A stretch of 26,628 nucleotides of DNA from an uncultured Clostridia bacterium (GTDB taxonomy: Bacteria; Bacillota; Clostridia; Oscillospirales; CAG-272). The notes under the pieces were generated by a model, which saw only the letters and a program-made list of their open reading frames with translations, was not told where the DNA came from and did not search any database. Made by a program: the position numbers and the translations under genes. How positions within the stretch are numbered: the first letter of the stretch is position 1; each line of letters opens with the position of its first letter. The stretch spans positions 1-26,628 of the forward strand of contig CALYSG010000003.1 in assembly GCA_945485605.1 (NCBI GenBank). The letters are read 5' to 3'. Positions 7,664 to 14,975 of the stretch are shown one piece after another.

Positions 7664-8947
7664 TCAGAGTTGTCCGGTGAGGTTCAGAAGGAAGTTTCCG
7701 CCGTCCTCACCCGACGGCGTTATTTTGACGCCGAGGCGCGTTTCAAGCTCTTTTATGCTCATATCGTCAAGGAAGACCTCGTCTTCCGCTCTCAGAGCGT
7801 TCGCAGGTATAAGGAGCTCATCGCCGAGATCCTTGCCCTCAAGCTGAGCGGCGATGTCCTGTCCCGTGAGCAGTCCCGAAACCGTGACGGTTTCACCGTA
7901 AAAGTAATTTATTATCTTGTAGACATTTATTTCGAGTCCCGGAATGTCAAGCTCTCTGCAGAGTCTTGAGATCATTCCGTATGCCGCCGCACCTGTTGCA
8001 ACCGATACCTTTCTCGGGAGCTTTATTTCGCCCGGCTCGAGGAAGGCAAGCTCGGCTCTGAAATCGGATTCAAAGGAGCGAAGCATCCCGACGCCGTTCT
8101 CTATCTGAGCGTAGGCCTCGTCGTAGTCTTCGTCTGGGATAGGGAGCCCGGCGAGCAGATAGCCCTCATCAGAGCAGAAGAACATCCTCGATCCGAGCTT
8201 CTGCTTGCATTTTTCACCGAGAGAATTGACCTGACCGATAACCTTGGCGGCTTCCTCGGCGGAAAATCCCGTGAGAGGATAAAGTCCTTCTCGGTGACTT
8301 GTAAGCCCGGCAGGGACTATCGAAACGCCCGTGAGCTGAGGCGTGTATTTAAGCAGATCGCGCATCGTTCGGTCAAGTGCGGGACCGTCGTTTATACCAC
8401 GGCAGAGGACTATCTGGCAGTTAAGCTCAAGCCCTGCCTCGGCGAAGCGGTCAAGGTATGAGAGTACCTTGCCGGCGCGTTTGTTTTTCATCATTTCGTA
8501 CCGAAGCTCGGGATCGGTCGTATGGACCGAGACGCGTACCGGCGAGATGTGCATTCTGATTATTCGCTCAACGTCCTTATCGAAGATGTTCGTGAGTGTT
8601 ATATAGTTACCGTGAAGGAAAGAAAGGCGCGAGTCGTCGTCCTTGAAATAAATCGTTTCTCTCATTCCGGGAGGATTCTGATCTATGAAGCAGAAGATGC
8701 ACTTATTTGCACAGCAACGTTTCTTATCCATCAGAGGTGTGTCGAATTCAAGCCCGATATCGTCAAAACCGTCACCCCTGATCCTTGCAGTGAAGGGAAT
8801 ACCACCGCGTGTAAGTCCGAGTATCACATCTCTGTCGGCAAGCCAGAAGCGGTAGTCGAGGACATCATTTATCTCATTACCGTTGATCGTTACAAGAACA
8901 TCTCCGGCTGCTATTCCGGCTTTTTCGGCAGCCGAAGCCTTGTCCAC
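7664..8947 (-). CDS. PDZ and radical SAM protein with DUF512
   Basis: At least 427 residues. An N-terminal PDZ-like fold (about 1-55, with AGIAAGDVLVTING) precedes a radical SAM core whose CX3CX2C cluster motif is Cys79, Cys83 and Cys86 (CANKCIFC). A C-terminal DUF512 region follows. This architecture is widespread in Clostridia and cyanobacteria, usually beside der; its substrate is unknown. The coordinates use the only standard start in the frame, a GTG at 8947, but that codon is 26 bases from the strong AAGGAGG at 8980-8974. Initiation may instead occur at a non-standard codon (ACG 8965, GTC 8962, ATA 8959 or ATT 8956), adding residues that read as a natural PDZ first strand (VIIKSVDK). 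It is the first gene of the operon. Confidence 0.9.
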   Translation of the reverse strand: MDKASAAEKAGIAAGDVLVTINGNEINDVLDYRFWLADRDVILGLTRGGIPFTARIRGDGFDDIGLEFDTPLMDKKRCCANKCIFCFIDQNPPGMRETIYFKDDDSRLSFLHGNYITLTNIFDKDVERIIRMHISPVRVSVHTTDPELRYEMMKNKRAGKVLSYLDRFAEAGLELNCQIVLCRGINDGPALDRTMRDLLKYTPQLTGVSIVPAGLTSHREGLYPLTGFSAEEAAKVIGQVNSLGEKCKQKLGSRMFFCSDEGYLLAGLPIPDEDYDEAYAQIENGVGMLRSFESDFRAELAFLEPGEIKLPRKVSVATGAAAYGMISRLCRELDIPGLEINVYKIINYFYGETVTVSGLLTGQDIAAQLEGKDLGDELLIPANALRAEDEVFLDDMSIKELETRLGVKITPSGEDGGNFLLNLTGQL

Positions 8948-8996
8948 CGATTTAATTATGACCGTAAACTCCGCCTCCTTTCTATTGTATTATATT

Positions 8997-9025
8997 ATTA
9001 TATCATATCGTAGCTTTTATGTCAA
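8997..9025 (-). promoter_or_regulatory. Consensus promoter of the PDZ-rSAM/der/obg/ppa operon
   Basis: On the minus strand, TTGACA (9025-9020), exactly 17 bases, then TATAAT (9002-8997). Transcription should begin near 8990, only about ten bases before the AAGGAGG ribosome binding site. This limits how far upstream the first gene can start. Confidence 0.88.
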
Positions 9026-9040
9026 TCGCAAGGAAGAACG

Positions 9041-9067
9041 AAAAACCGCCGCAGAGCGGCGGTTTTT
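9041..9067 (-). terminator. Terminator of the oxidoreductase gene
   Basis: A perfect 12-bp stem (9041-9052 with 9056-9067) with a 3-base loop, GC-rich inside and flanked by A and T runs on both sides. It sits four bases past the oxidoreductase stop codon and just upstream of the promoter of the next operon. The symmetry would allow it to work in either direction. Confidence 0.9.
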
Positions 9068-9071
9068 CGTT

Positions 9072-10151
9072 TCAGTTTACACGCGGAGCATCAATATCTT
9101 CGAATTTTACGGGAGCACCGAGTCTGTCGGACTCAAATGCCGCCTCCATTATCTTCATAGAACGTCTTAACTGATCGTGAGTTATGAGCTGATTTTCTTT
9201 GCCGTCGATGGCGCGGCAGACATTGCGGTAGAAATCGTGGACATCCGTGACGGGACGTTCTATGATCCTTTCTTCGGTAGTCTTCGCGTCTCTCGGCGCC
9301 ATGGTCTTTGTAAGTCCGGCTGCTGTGACTACTGGAACGACATTTTCTTCGTTCCACTCTGTGCATAGGACCTCGCGGCAGGGGGAGTGCCAGTCCTGAA
9401 TGACAGCTGCACCCGATGTGCCGACCATGTAGTATCTCGCAAGACTTACGAAGTGGTTCGTTCCGACCTCGATCCTTGCCGTAACTCCGCGTTCAAAGTA
9501 TAGGTCGAGCCTGAAGCCGTCATCGACCTCGGCATTCGTTATGTGATCGCAACGGCAGTAAACGCCGGTGATCTTCCTGTCATATATGATACCGACCATC
9601 TGGTCGATGAGATGAACACCCCAGTCAAGGATCATTCCGCCGCCGTGGGCCTTTTGTCCTCTCCAGTCGCCGGGGATCCCTCGCGAGCCCTGAACTCTCG
9701 ATTCTACCGTGAAGACCTGACCGAGCTCACCCTTCTTGTAAAGGTAGCGCATAATGATGTAATCTGCGTCCCAACGGCGGTTTTGATGAGTAGTAAAAAG
9801 CTTTCCGTATTTTTTCGATGCGGCGATCATTTCTTCAAGGTCGGAAGAATTAAGCGTTACCGGCTTTTCCGAAATGACATTTTTGCCTGCCTTCATAGCC
9901 TCAATGGCGAGGGGCTTGTGGTAATCGTTCGGTGTTGCTATCGTGACAAGCTCGACGCTCGCGTCGCCGAGAAGCTCCTCAAGCGACGAGTAGGCGTGAA
10001 TCCCCCTCGATTCGGCAAGCTCGCACCTTGATTCATTTATATCCCATATTCCGGCAAGTTCAACGCAATCGCTGTCGGAAAAGTGGCGCGTGTGCCAACC
10101 GCCCATGCCGCCGTAACCGATGACCGCAACTTTTTTCTTGTTTTCAGACAT
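9072..10151 (-). CDS. Gfo/Idh/MocA family NAD(P)-dependent oxidoreductase
   Basis: A 359-residue cytoplasmic enzyme. The N-terminal Rossmann fold carries VIGYGGMG at 10-17 for the dinucleotide. The family motif EKPV is at 95-98, and the likely catalytic Asp and His lie in DWGVHLID (Asp176, His180). The length fits the family, which acts on sugars, inositols and related polyols. The substrate cannot be inferred because the gene stands alone between its own promoter and terminator, without transport or sugar genes nearby. The ATG has GGAGG seven bases upstream. It is divergent from lepA. Confidence 0.92.
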   Translation of the reverse strand: MSENKKKVAVIGYGGMGGWHTRHFSDSDCVELAGIWDINESRCELAESRGIHAYSSLEELLGDASVELVTIATPNDYHKPLAIEAMKAGKNVISEKPVTLNSSDLEEMIAASKKYGKLFTTHQNRRWDADYIIMRYLYKKGELGQVFTVESRVQGSRGIPGDWRGQKAHGGGMILDWGVHLIDQMVGIIYDRKITGVYCRCDHITNAEVDDGFRLDLYFERGVTARIEVGTNHFVSLARYYMVGTSGAAVIQDWHSPCREVLCTEWNEENVVPVVTAAGLTKTMAPRDAKTTEERIIERPVTDVHDFYRNVCRAIDGKENQLITHDQLRRSMKIMEAAFESDRLGAPVKFEDIDAPRVN

Positions 10152-10212
10152 AATAACCTCCGTAAAGCCGTAAGTTTCGGAAATTTTCCGCTCCGAGGCT
10201 CATTTCTCCCAT

Positions 10213-10241
10213 ATTATAAAGCAAAGTGTCACTTTTTTCAA
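10213..10241 (-). promoter_or_regulatory. Promoter of the Gfo/Idh/MocA gene
   Basis: On the minus strand, TTGAAA (10241-10236), a 17-base spacer and TATAAT (10218-10213). The leader to the ATG at 10151 is about 55 bases. It is divergent from the lepA promoter, with about 30 bases between the two -35 elements. Confidence 0.78.
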
Positions 10242-10271
10242 GAAGAAATCTCACTTTTTCCGAAAAAATTC

Positions 10272-10300
10272 TTGTGCAATTAACGATAATATTATATAAT
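10272..10300 (+). promoter_or_regulatory. lepA promoter
   Basis: TTGTGC at 10272-10277, a 17-base spacer and a perfect TATAAT at 10295-10300. The start would be near 10307, giving a leader of about 20 bases. This favours the lepA start at 10329 over the ATG at 10314, which has no room for a ribosome binding site. Confidence 0.75.
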
Positions 10301-10328
10301 ATAGGCAGTTTAAATGATGGAGGGCAGT

Positions 10329-12149
10329 ATGCCTAACGAAAGACAGAAGAAGATCAGAAATTTTTCGATAATCGCACATATAGACCACGGAAAGTCGACA
10401 CTTGCCGACAGATTGCTTGAGGCGACCGACACCGTGGCAAAGCGCGACATGGAGGAGCAGCTCCTTGACAACATGGACCTTGAGCGCGAGAGGGGGATCA
10501 CTATCAAGGCGCGAGCCGTAAGACTCAAATATGTTGCTCCGACGGGCGAGGATTATATCTTTAACCTCATAGATACGCCGGGACATGTTGACTTCAACTA
10601 CGAGGTCTCACGGTCGCTGAACGCCTGTGAGGGCGCGATCCTTGTCGTCGATGCGACGCAGGGGATCGAGGCGCAGACACTTGCAAACGCATATCTTGCC
10701 GCCGACGCGGGGCTTGAGATACTTCCGGTAATAAACAAGATAGACCTTCCCTCGGCGGACATCGAGGGAGTGAGAAACGAAATCGAGGACGTTATCGGCA
10801 TTCCCGCGGAAGGTTGCCCGGCGATTTCGGCAAAGCAGGGGCTTAATATTCACGATGTCCTCGAGGACATTGCAAAGAATGTTCCGGCACCGGGAGGAGA
10901 TGAAGAAGCTCCGCTGAAAGCACTCATATTCGACTCCTATTACGACAGCTACCTTGGTGTTGTGGTTTATGTCAGACTTATAGACGGAAGCGTTGCACCC
11001 GGCGACAAGATAATGATGATGAGCAACGGGCAGACCTACGATGTTGTCGATGTCGGATATATGGAGCCCTTCGGACTGTCAAAGTCTGACCGCATATATG
11101 CCGGAGAGGTCGGATATATCACGGCAAGTATCAAGAGCGTCGGAGACACACGCGTAGGCGATACTGTGACTCTTGCCAACCGCAAAGCGGATAATGCGCT
11201 TCCCGGCTTCAAGCAGGCAAAGCCCATGGTCTACGCCGGTATATATCCCGCCGACGGAGCAAGGTACGGGGATCTACGCGATGCGCTCGAGAAGTTGCTT
11301 TTAAACGATGCGGCACTTGTTTTCGAGCCCGAGACCTCAATAGCTCTCGGTTTCGGATTCAGATGCGGCTTCCTCGGACTTCTCCATATGGAAATAATCG
11401 AAGAGAGGCTCGAGCGTGAGTTCAACCTTGATCTTATCACGACGGCGCCGAGCGTAATTTACGATGTCAAGATGAGAAACGGAGAGATCCGCAAGATCGA
11501 CAACCCGTCGAATTTCCCGTCGCCCGATGAAATGGAGTACGCAGCCGAGCCGATAGTAGATGCTCATATCATTACGCCGGTGGACTATGTAGGCGGACTC
11601 ATGGATATCTGTCAGGATCGCCGCGGAACTTTCGTTGACATGAAGTACCTTGATAAGACGAGGGTAGACCTTCACTACGAGCTTCCGCTTAACGAGATAA
11701 TTTACGACTTTTTCGACACACTCAAGAGCCGTTCGCGCGGATACGCGTCGCTCGATTATGAGATAAAGGAATACCGCCCGTCAAAGCTGCAGAAGCTCGA
11801 CTTTCTGCTCAACGGGGAGCAGGTAGATGCACTTTCCTTTATAGTTCACGAGGAGAAGGCATACGCCCGTGCCAGAAGGATCGCCGAGCGTCTTAAAGAT
11901 AACATTCCGCGTCAGCTCTTTGAGATACCGATACAGGCCGCTGTCGGAGGAAGGATCATCGCCCGCGAAACGGTCAAGGCAATGCGCAAAGACGTCCTCG
12001 CGAAGTGCTACGGCGGCGATATAACGAGAAAGAAGAAGCTTCTTGAAAAGCAGAAAGAGGGAAAGAAGAAGATGCGCCAGCTCGGCAGCGTTCAGATCTC
12101 GCCCGAGGCTTTCATGGCGGTACTGAAGCTCGATTCGTCGGATCAGTAA
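10329..12149 (+). CDS. lepA: Elongation factor 4 (LepA)
   Basis: A 606-residue translational GTPase that acts on stalled or mistranslocated ribosomes and has been linked to 30S subunit assembly. G-domain motifs are AHIDHGKST at 16-24, DTPGH at 82-86 and NKID at 136-139, followed by EF-G-like domains and the LepA-specific C-terminal domain. The length is normal for the family. I prefer the ATG at 10329 because GGAGGG (10319-10324) sits just upstream and the protein then opens like other LepA proteins. The in-frame ATG at 10314 lacks a ribosome binding site and would overlap the transcript start. The gene is monocistronic, ending at a bidirectional terminator shared with sigK. Confidence 0.96.
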   Translation: MPNERQKKIRNFSIIAHIDHGKSTLADRLLEATDTVAKRDMEEQLLDNMDLERERGITIKARAVRLKYVAPTGEDYIFNLIDTPGHVDFNYEVSRSLNACEGAILVVDATQGIEAQTLANAYLAADAGLEILPVINKIDLPSADIEGVRNEIEDVIGIPAEGCPAISAKQGLNIHDVLEDIAKNVPAPGGDEEAPLKALIFDSYYDSYLGVVVYVRLIDGSVAPGDKIMMMSNGQTYDVVDVGYMEPFGLSKSDRIYAGEVGYITASIKSVGDTRVGDTVTLANRKADNALPGFKQAKPMVYAGIYPADGARYGDLRDALEKLLLNDAALVFEPETSIALGFGFRCGFLGLLHMEIIEERLEREFNLDLITTAPSVIYDVKMRNGEIRKIDNPSNFPSPDEMEYAAEPIVDAHIITPVDYVGGLMDICQDRRGTFVDMKYLDKTRVDLHYELPLNEIIYDFFDTLKSRSRGYASLDYEIKEYRPSKLQKLDFLLNGEQVDALSFIVHEEKAYARARRIAERLKDNIPRQLFEIPIQAAVGGRIIARETVKAMRKDVLAKCYGGDITRKKKLLEKQKEGKKKMRQLGSVQISPEAFMAVLKLDSSDQ

Positions 12150-12159
12150 TAAAAAACGG

Positions 12160-12192
12160 CTGCCTCAGATGCTTGTTTTGCATTTGAGGCAG
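12160..12192. terminator. Bidirectional terminator between lepA and sigK
   Basis: A 13-bp stem with one G-U pair (12160-12172 with 12180-12192, 7-base loop) has T-rich sequence after it on the plus strand and a run of T after it on the minus strand. It serves the converging lepA and sigK genes. Confidence 0.88.
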
Positions 12193-12196
12193 TCGT

Positions 12197-12880
12197 TTAT
12201 TTTTTCATTTTCTCCGCGAGTGTTTCGAGCGCGCTTTTTTCGATTCGGCTGACATATGAACGCGATATGTTCAGCATAGCGGCGACCTCTCGCTGAGTGA
12301 GCGGTTTTTTACCGTTCAGTCCGTATCTGAGCTCGATTATCCTTCTTTCGCGCTCGGAAAGAACTGTGTAAACGAGCCTTAACGCCCGACGGGATAGGGT
12401 TATCCTGTCTATATCCTCGTCAGCAGTATCCTCGGCGGCTATAACATCTATGTATGTCAGCGGGTTTCCGTCGCGGTCGACATCTATGGTTTCGTTGATT
12501 GAGACCTCGTTTGAGAGCTTTTTCTGCGAGCGAAGGAACATAAGTATCTCGTTCTGTATGCACTTCGCCGCGTAGGTCGCAAATCTGACACCGGCTGTCG
12601 TTTTGTAGCTGTCGACAGCCTTTGTAAGACCTATCGAGCCTATCGAAATAAGGTCCTCTTGATTTTTTGCGCTTGAGTAGTATTTTCTCACTATGTGCGA
12701 AACGAGACGAAGGTTATGAAGGATCAGCTCCTGACGCGCATCCTCGTCTCCGAGAGCCTTTTTGCGAAAACATTCGGCTTCCCGCTCCTTTGAGAGCGGC
12801 GGAGGGAAGCTCATCGGCGTCCCGATGCCGAGTATCAGGTGCGATAGCCTTGAAAAAAACGATAAAATATAAGCAAGCAA
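12197..12880 (-). CDS. sigK: Sporulation sigma factor, SigK type
   Basis: A 227-residue sigma-70 family factor. FPPPLS at 25-30 and HNLRLVSHIVRKYY at 55-68 resemble SigK, followed by region 2 (EDLISIGSIGLTKAV, ATYAAKCIQNEILMFLR) and a region 4 helix-turn-helix at about 195-216 ending SRSYVSRIEKSAL. SigK directs late mother-cell transcription for coat assembly. The coding sequence is continuous, with no skin-type insertion. Translation appears to start at TTG with GGGGGGTGAT just upstream, giving a hydrophobic, amphipathic leader of about 22 residues before Met23. The leader resembles the pro-sequence removed by SpoIVFB in Bacillus; C. difficile SigK lacks one. SigE is the nearest alternative, but the region 2 and 4 motifs fit SigK better. 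Confidence 0.88.
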   Translation of the reverse strand: MLAYILSFFSRLSHLILGIGTPMSFPPPLSKEREAECFRKKALGDEDARQELILHNLRLVSHIVRKYYSSAKNQEDLISIGSIGLTKAVDSYKTTAGVRFATYAAKCIQNEILMFLRSQKKLSNEVSINETIDVDRDGNPLTYIDVIAAEDTADEDIDRITLSRRALRLVYTVLSERERRIIELRYGLNGKKPLTQREVAAMLNISRSYVSRIEKSALETLAEKMKK

Positions 12881-12897
12881 AAAATCACCCCCCGCCG

Positions 12898-12935
12898 TAC
12901 TTTCTTCACCGACAGAATCGGTGTCACGGAAAGTA
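12898..12935. other. Stem-loop in the intergenic region before sigK
   Basis: A two-tier hairpin: outer arms TACTTTC (12898-12904) and GAAAGTA (12929-12935), and an inner 6-bp CACCGA/TCGGTG stem with an asymmetric internal loop. No U-run follows on either strand. It lies between the ABM-domain gene stop and the sigK ribosome binding site. It could be an mRNA structure or a protein-binding palindrome; its function is unknown. Confidence 0.45.
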
Positions 12936-12966
12936 TATGCGGAGGGGAAAACGCTTTTGCATGTCC

Positions 12967-13260
12967 TCAGTCAAAAGCCGTCGGAGTGGTCTTTATCGCG
13001 CGGCGGGGTGAATTCATATATGCCGCTACCTCGTCACGCCAAGCCTTATAGTGCGCGGTCTCTTTATGAGCCTTCGCTCCTTCCTCGTCGGCGTAGACCT
13101 CAAAGAGTACGAACTGTGTCGGATCGATGTCGTCCTGAAGCACGTCAAATCGGACATTCTTCGGCTCTTTTCTTGAGCATTCATGGTTTTTTAAACTCGC
13201 CGCTCGGAATGCCTCGATGCAATCGGGCTTAACATCGACGAATACAAGAGTTGCTGTCAT
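12967..13260 (-). CDS. Antibiotic biosynthesis monooxygenase (ABM) domain protein, LsrG-like
   Basis: A 97-residue single-domain protein with the dimeric ferredoxin-like ABM fold. The motifs NHECSRKEPKNVRFDVLQ (25-42), FVLFEVYADEEGAKAH and HYKAW resemble the LsrG/YgiN group. LsrG acts on phosphorylated autoinducer-2, and YgiN-type proteins are quinol monooxygenases; neither function can be assigned here because no lsr genes are nearby. I start it at the ATG at 13260, preceded by GGGAGGA. The longer in-frame reading to 13326 would extend into the promoter. It is transcribed towards sigK without an obvious terminator in between. Confidence 0.85.
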   Translation of the reverse strand: MTATLVFVDVKPDCIEAFRAASLKNHECSRKEPKNVRFDVLQDDIDPTQFVLFEVYADEEGAKAHKETAHYKAWRDEVAAYMNSPRRAIKTTPTAFD

Positions 13261-13297
13261 TATGTTTTCCTCCCTAAAAGCACAGATTTCTCTGACA

Positions 13298-13326
13298 ATT
13301 ATAGCCTTAATCGCCGTCCGTGTCAA
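13298..13326 (-). promoter_or_regulatory. Consensus promoter of the ABM-domain gene
   Basis: On the minus strand, TTGACA (13326-13321), 17 bases, then TATAAT (13303-13298). A perfect housekeeping promoter; read-through from it could also reach sigK. It is divergent from the rlmA promoter. Confidence 0.85.
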
Positions 13327-13354
13327 TTATTTCTGAAAACTTCGTGATAATTAC

Positions 13355-13383
13355 TTGAAATCATCACACAGTTAAGCTATAAT
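13355..13383 (+). promoter_or_regulatory. Promoter of the rlmA-GT2-ABC operon
   Basis: TTGAAA at 13355-13360, a 17-base spacer and TATAAT at 13378-13383. Transcription from about 13390 leaves too little leader for initiation at the ATG at 13396. This supports the rlmA start at 13417. Confidence 0.75.
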
Positions 13384-13416
13384 AATTTTACTATAATGAG
13401 TGTACAGGACGAAAAA

Positions 13417-14229
13417 ATGACCGATAAGATTTTTGAGACACTTGAATGTCCGATATGCGGCGCGGCTTTTTCTCTGAACGAAAGCGGAAAAAGCATTGTT
13501 TGCGCCGGGGTACGGCATCACTGCTGGGATATAGCCTCGGGCGGATTCGTGAATTTCAGCGGCTCGCACGGCGGAGATTCAAAGGAAGCCGTCGCGGCAC
13601 GCAGGCACTTTCTTTCGCTCGGATTCTATGAGCCGTTGGCGCGCCGGATAAAGGAACTGCTCGGCGAGCTTGCCCCCGGCGTCTCTGTCTGCGATGCCGG
13701 ATGCGGCGAGGGATACTATTCTTCGGCGATAGCATCGGGAGGGCACAGCGTTTTCGGCTTTGACCTTTCACGTCCTGCTGTCGCGGCGGCGGCAAAGAGA
13801 AAGCTGCCGGATTCCTTCTTTTCGGTCGCGGGTATAAACGCGATGCCTGTGCGTGACTGCAGCTTCGGCGGACTTGTTAATATCTTCGCACCATGCTTTG
13901 AGGACGAGTTCTCACGCGTGCTGAGACATGGAGGTATTATGATCCTTGCGGGTGCGGGTGCGAAACACCTCTACGAGCTGAAGGCTGCCATCTACGACGA
14001 ACCGACCGAGAATACGGAGCGCGCCGATCTTCCGACTGACCTTAGTCTTATAGGAAGGGAAGAGCTTAAATACAGCTTTACTCTTGAGGATCGGGAAGAT
14101 ATACGCGCACTTTTTGCAATGACGCCGTATTATTACCGTACTTCGTTTTCGGATGCGGGCAGGCTTGCATCACTTGACAGACTCGGTGTGACGGCAGACT
14201 TTGAAATTTATGTTTACAGGAAAGACTGA
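13417..14229 (+). CDS. rlmA: 23S rRNA (guanine-N1)-methyltransferase, RlmA family
   Basis: A 270-residue SAM-dependent methyltransferase. An N-terminal zinc-binding module (Cys11, Cys14, Cys29 and His34 or His35) precedes a Rossmann methyltransferase fold with DAGCGEGYY at 93-101. The sequence aligns through its length with E. coli RlmA, including the conserved FAPC and HLYELK segments. RlmA(I) methylates G745 of 23S rRNA and Gram-positive RlmA(II)/TlrB methylates G748; which base applies here cannot be read by eye. The start at 13417 has AGGA seven bases upstream; the in-frame ATG at 13396 has no ribosome binding site. It is first of three co-oriented genes. Confidence 0.9.
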   Translation: MTDKIFETLECPICGAAFSLNESGKSIVCAGVRHHCWDIASGGFVNFSGSHGGDSKEAVAARRHFLSLGFYEPLARRIKELLGELAPGVSVCDAGCGEGYYSSAIASGGHSVFGFDLSRPAVAAAAKRKLPDSFFSVAGINAMPVRDCSFGGLVNIFAPCFEDEFSRVLRHGGIMILAGAGAKHLYELKAAIYDEPTENTERADLPTDLSLIGREELKYSFTLEDREDIRALFAMTPYYYRTSFSDAGRLASLDRLGVTADFEIYVYRKD

Positions 14230-14241
14230 AAGGCACTGAAT

Positions 14242-14952
14242 ATGAAATTCTCACTTTGTATTCCTATGTATAACGAGACCTCGATTATAGAGGCGACCGC
14301 GAGGACTCTCAGCGATTATATGCAGGCAAACTTTGACGACTATGAGATAATCTTCTCGGATGACGGAAGCCGCGACGGCAGCGCAGAGCTCGTTCGCTCG
14401 CTCGGACTGCCGAATGTCCGTGTCGTCGGATATGAGCAGAACCGCGGAAAGGGCTGCGCCGTCCGCACCGGGATACTTGCCGCGACGGGAGACGTCGTGA
14501 TGTTCACCGACGCAGACCTTGCCTACGGTACGGACGTTATATTTGAGGTCGCCGATATATTTGCAAAAGGACCGACCGACGTCGTGATAGGCTCGCGGAA
14601 CATTCATCCCGACGGCTATGAGGGCTATACGTTTATCAGAAAGCTCGCGTCAAAGACCTATATAAAGATACTCTGTATTGCCGGCGGGCTTAAGCTCTCC
14701 GACTCGCAGACGGGTTGCAAGGCTTTCTCGGCAAAGGCGGCGAAGGACATTTTCAGCCGTTGTGAGACAGACGGATTTGCGTTCGACTTTGAGGTCATCC
14801 TCTGGGCGCAGAAGCTCGGATACCGTTTTACCGAAATGCCGGTAAAGATAATAAATCACCGCGAATCAAAGGTCAGAGTGTTTCGGGACGCATTCAGAAT
14901 GCTTCGTGACCTTCGCAAGATCAAAAAAAGAATAAAAAATGCGGAAGTCTGA
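14242..14952 (+). CDS. Family 2 glycosyltransferase, dolichyl-phosphate sugar synthase-like
   Basis: A 236-residue GT-A fold glycosyltransferase. The nucleotide-binding DDGS is at 40-43 and the metal-binding DAD at 90-92, with a SDSQTGCKAF segment typical of the polyprenyl/dolichyl-phosphate hexose synthase group. No transmembrane helix is visible, so it probably works at the inner face of the membrane, moving a sugar from a nucleotide donor to a lipid or other carrier. The acceptor is unknown. It begins 12 bases after rlmA; the ribosome binding site is weak (AAAGG overlapping the rlmA stop), suggesting coupled translation. Confidence 0.88.
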   Translation: MKFSLCIPMYNETSIIEATARTLSDYMQANFDDYEIIFSDDGSRDGSAELVRSLGLPNVRVVGYEQNRGKGCAVRTGILAATGDVVMFTDADLAYGTDVIFEVADIFAKGPTDVVIGSRNIHPDGYEGYTFIRKLASKTYIKILCIAGGLKLSDSQTGCKAFSAKAAKDIFSRCETDGFAFDFEVILWAQKLGYRFTEMPVKIINHRESKVRVFRDAFRMLRDLRKIKKRIKNAEV

Positions 14953-14975
14953 TTCCCGCAAAAAAGGAGTATGGA

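Noticed and set aside
10314..10328. Upstream ATG for lepA
   Set aside because: No ribosome binding site precedes it, and the GGAGGG that serves the next ATG lies just downstream of it.
12197..12880. A skin-type interruption of sigK
   Set aside because: The reading frame is continuous through regions 2, 3 and 4, with no recombinase nearby.
13396..13416. Upstream ATG for rlmA
   Set aside because: It is only a few bases from the predicted transcription start and has no ribosome binding site.
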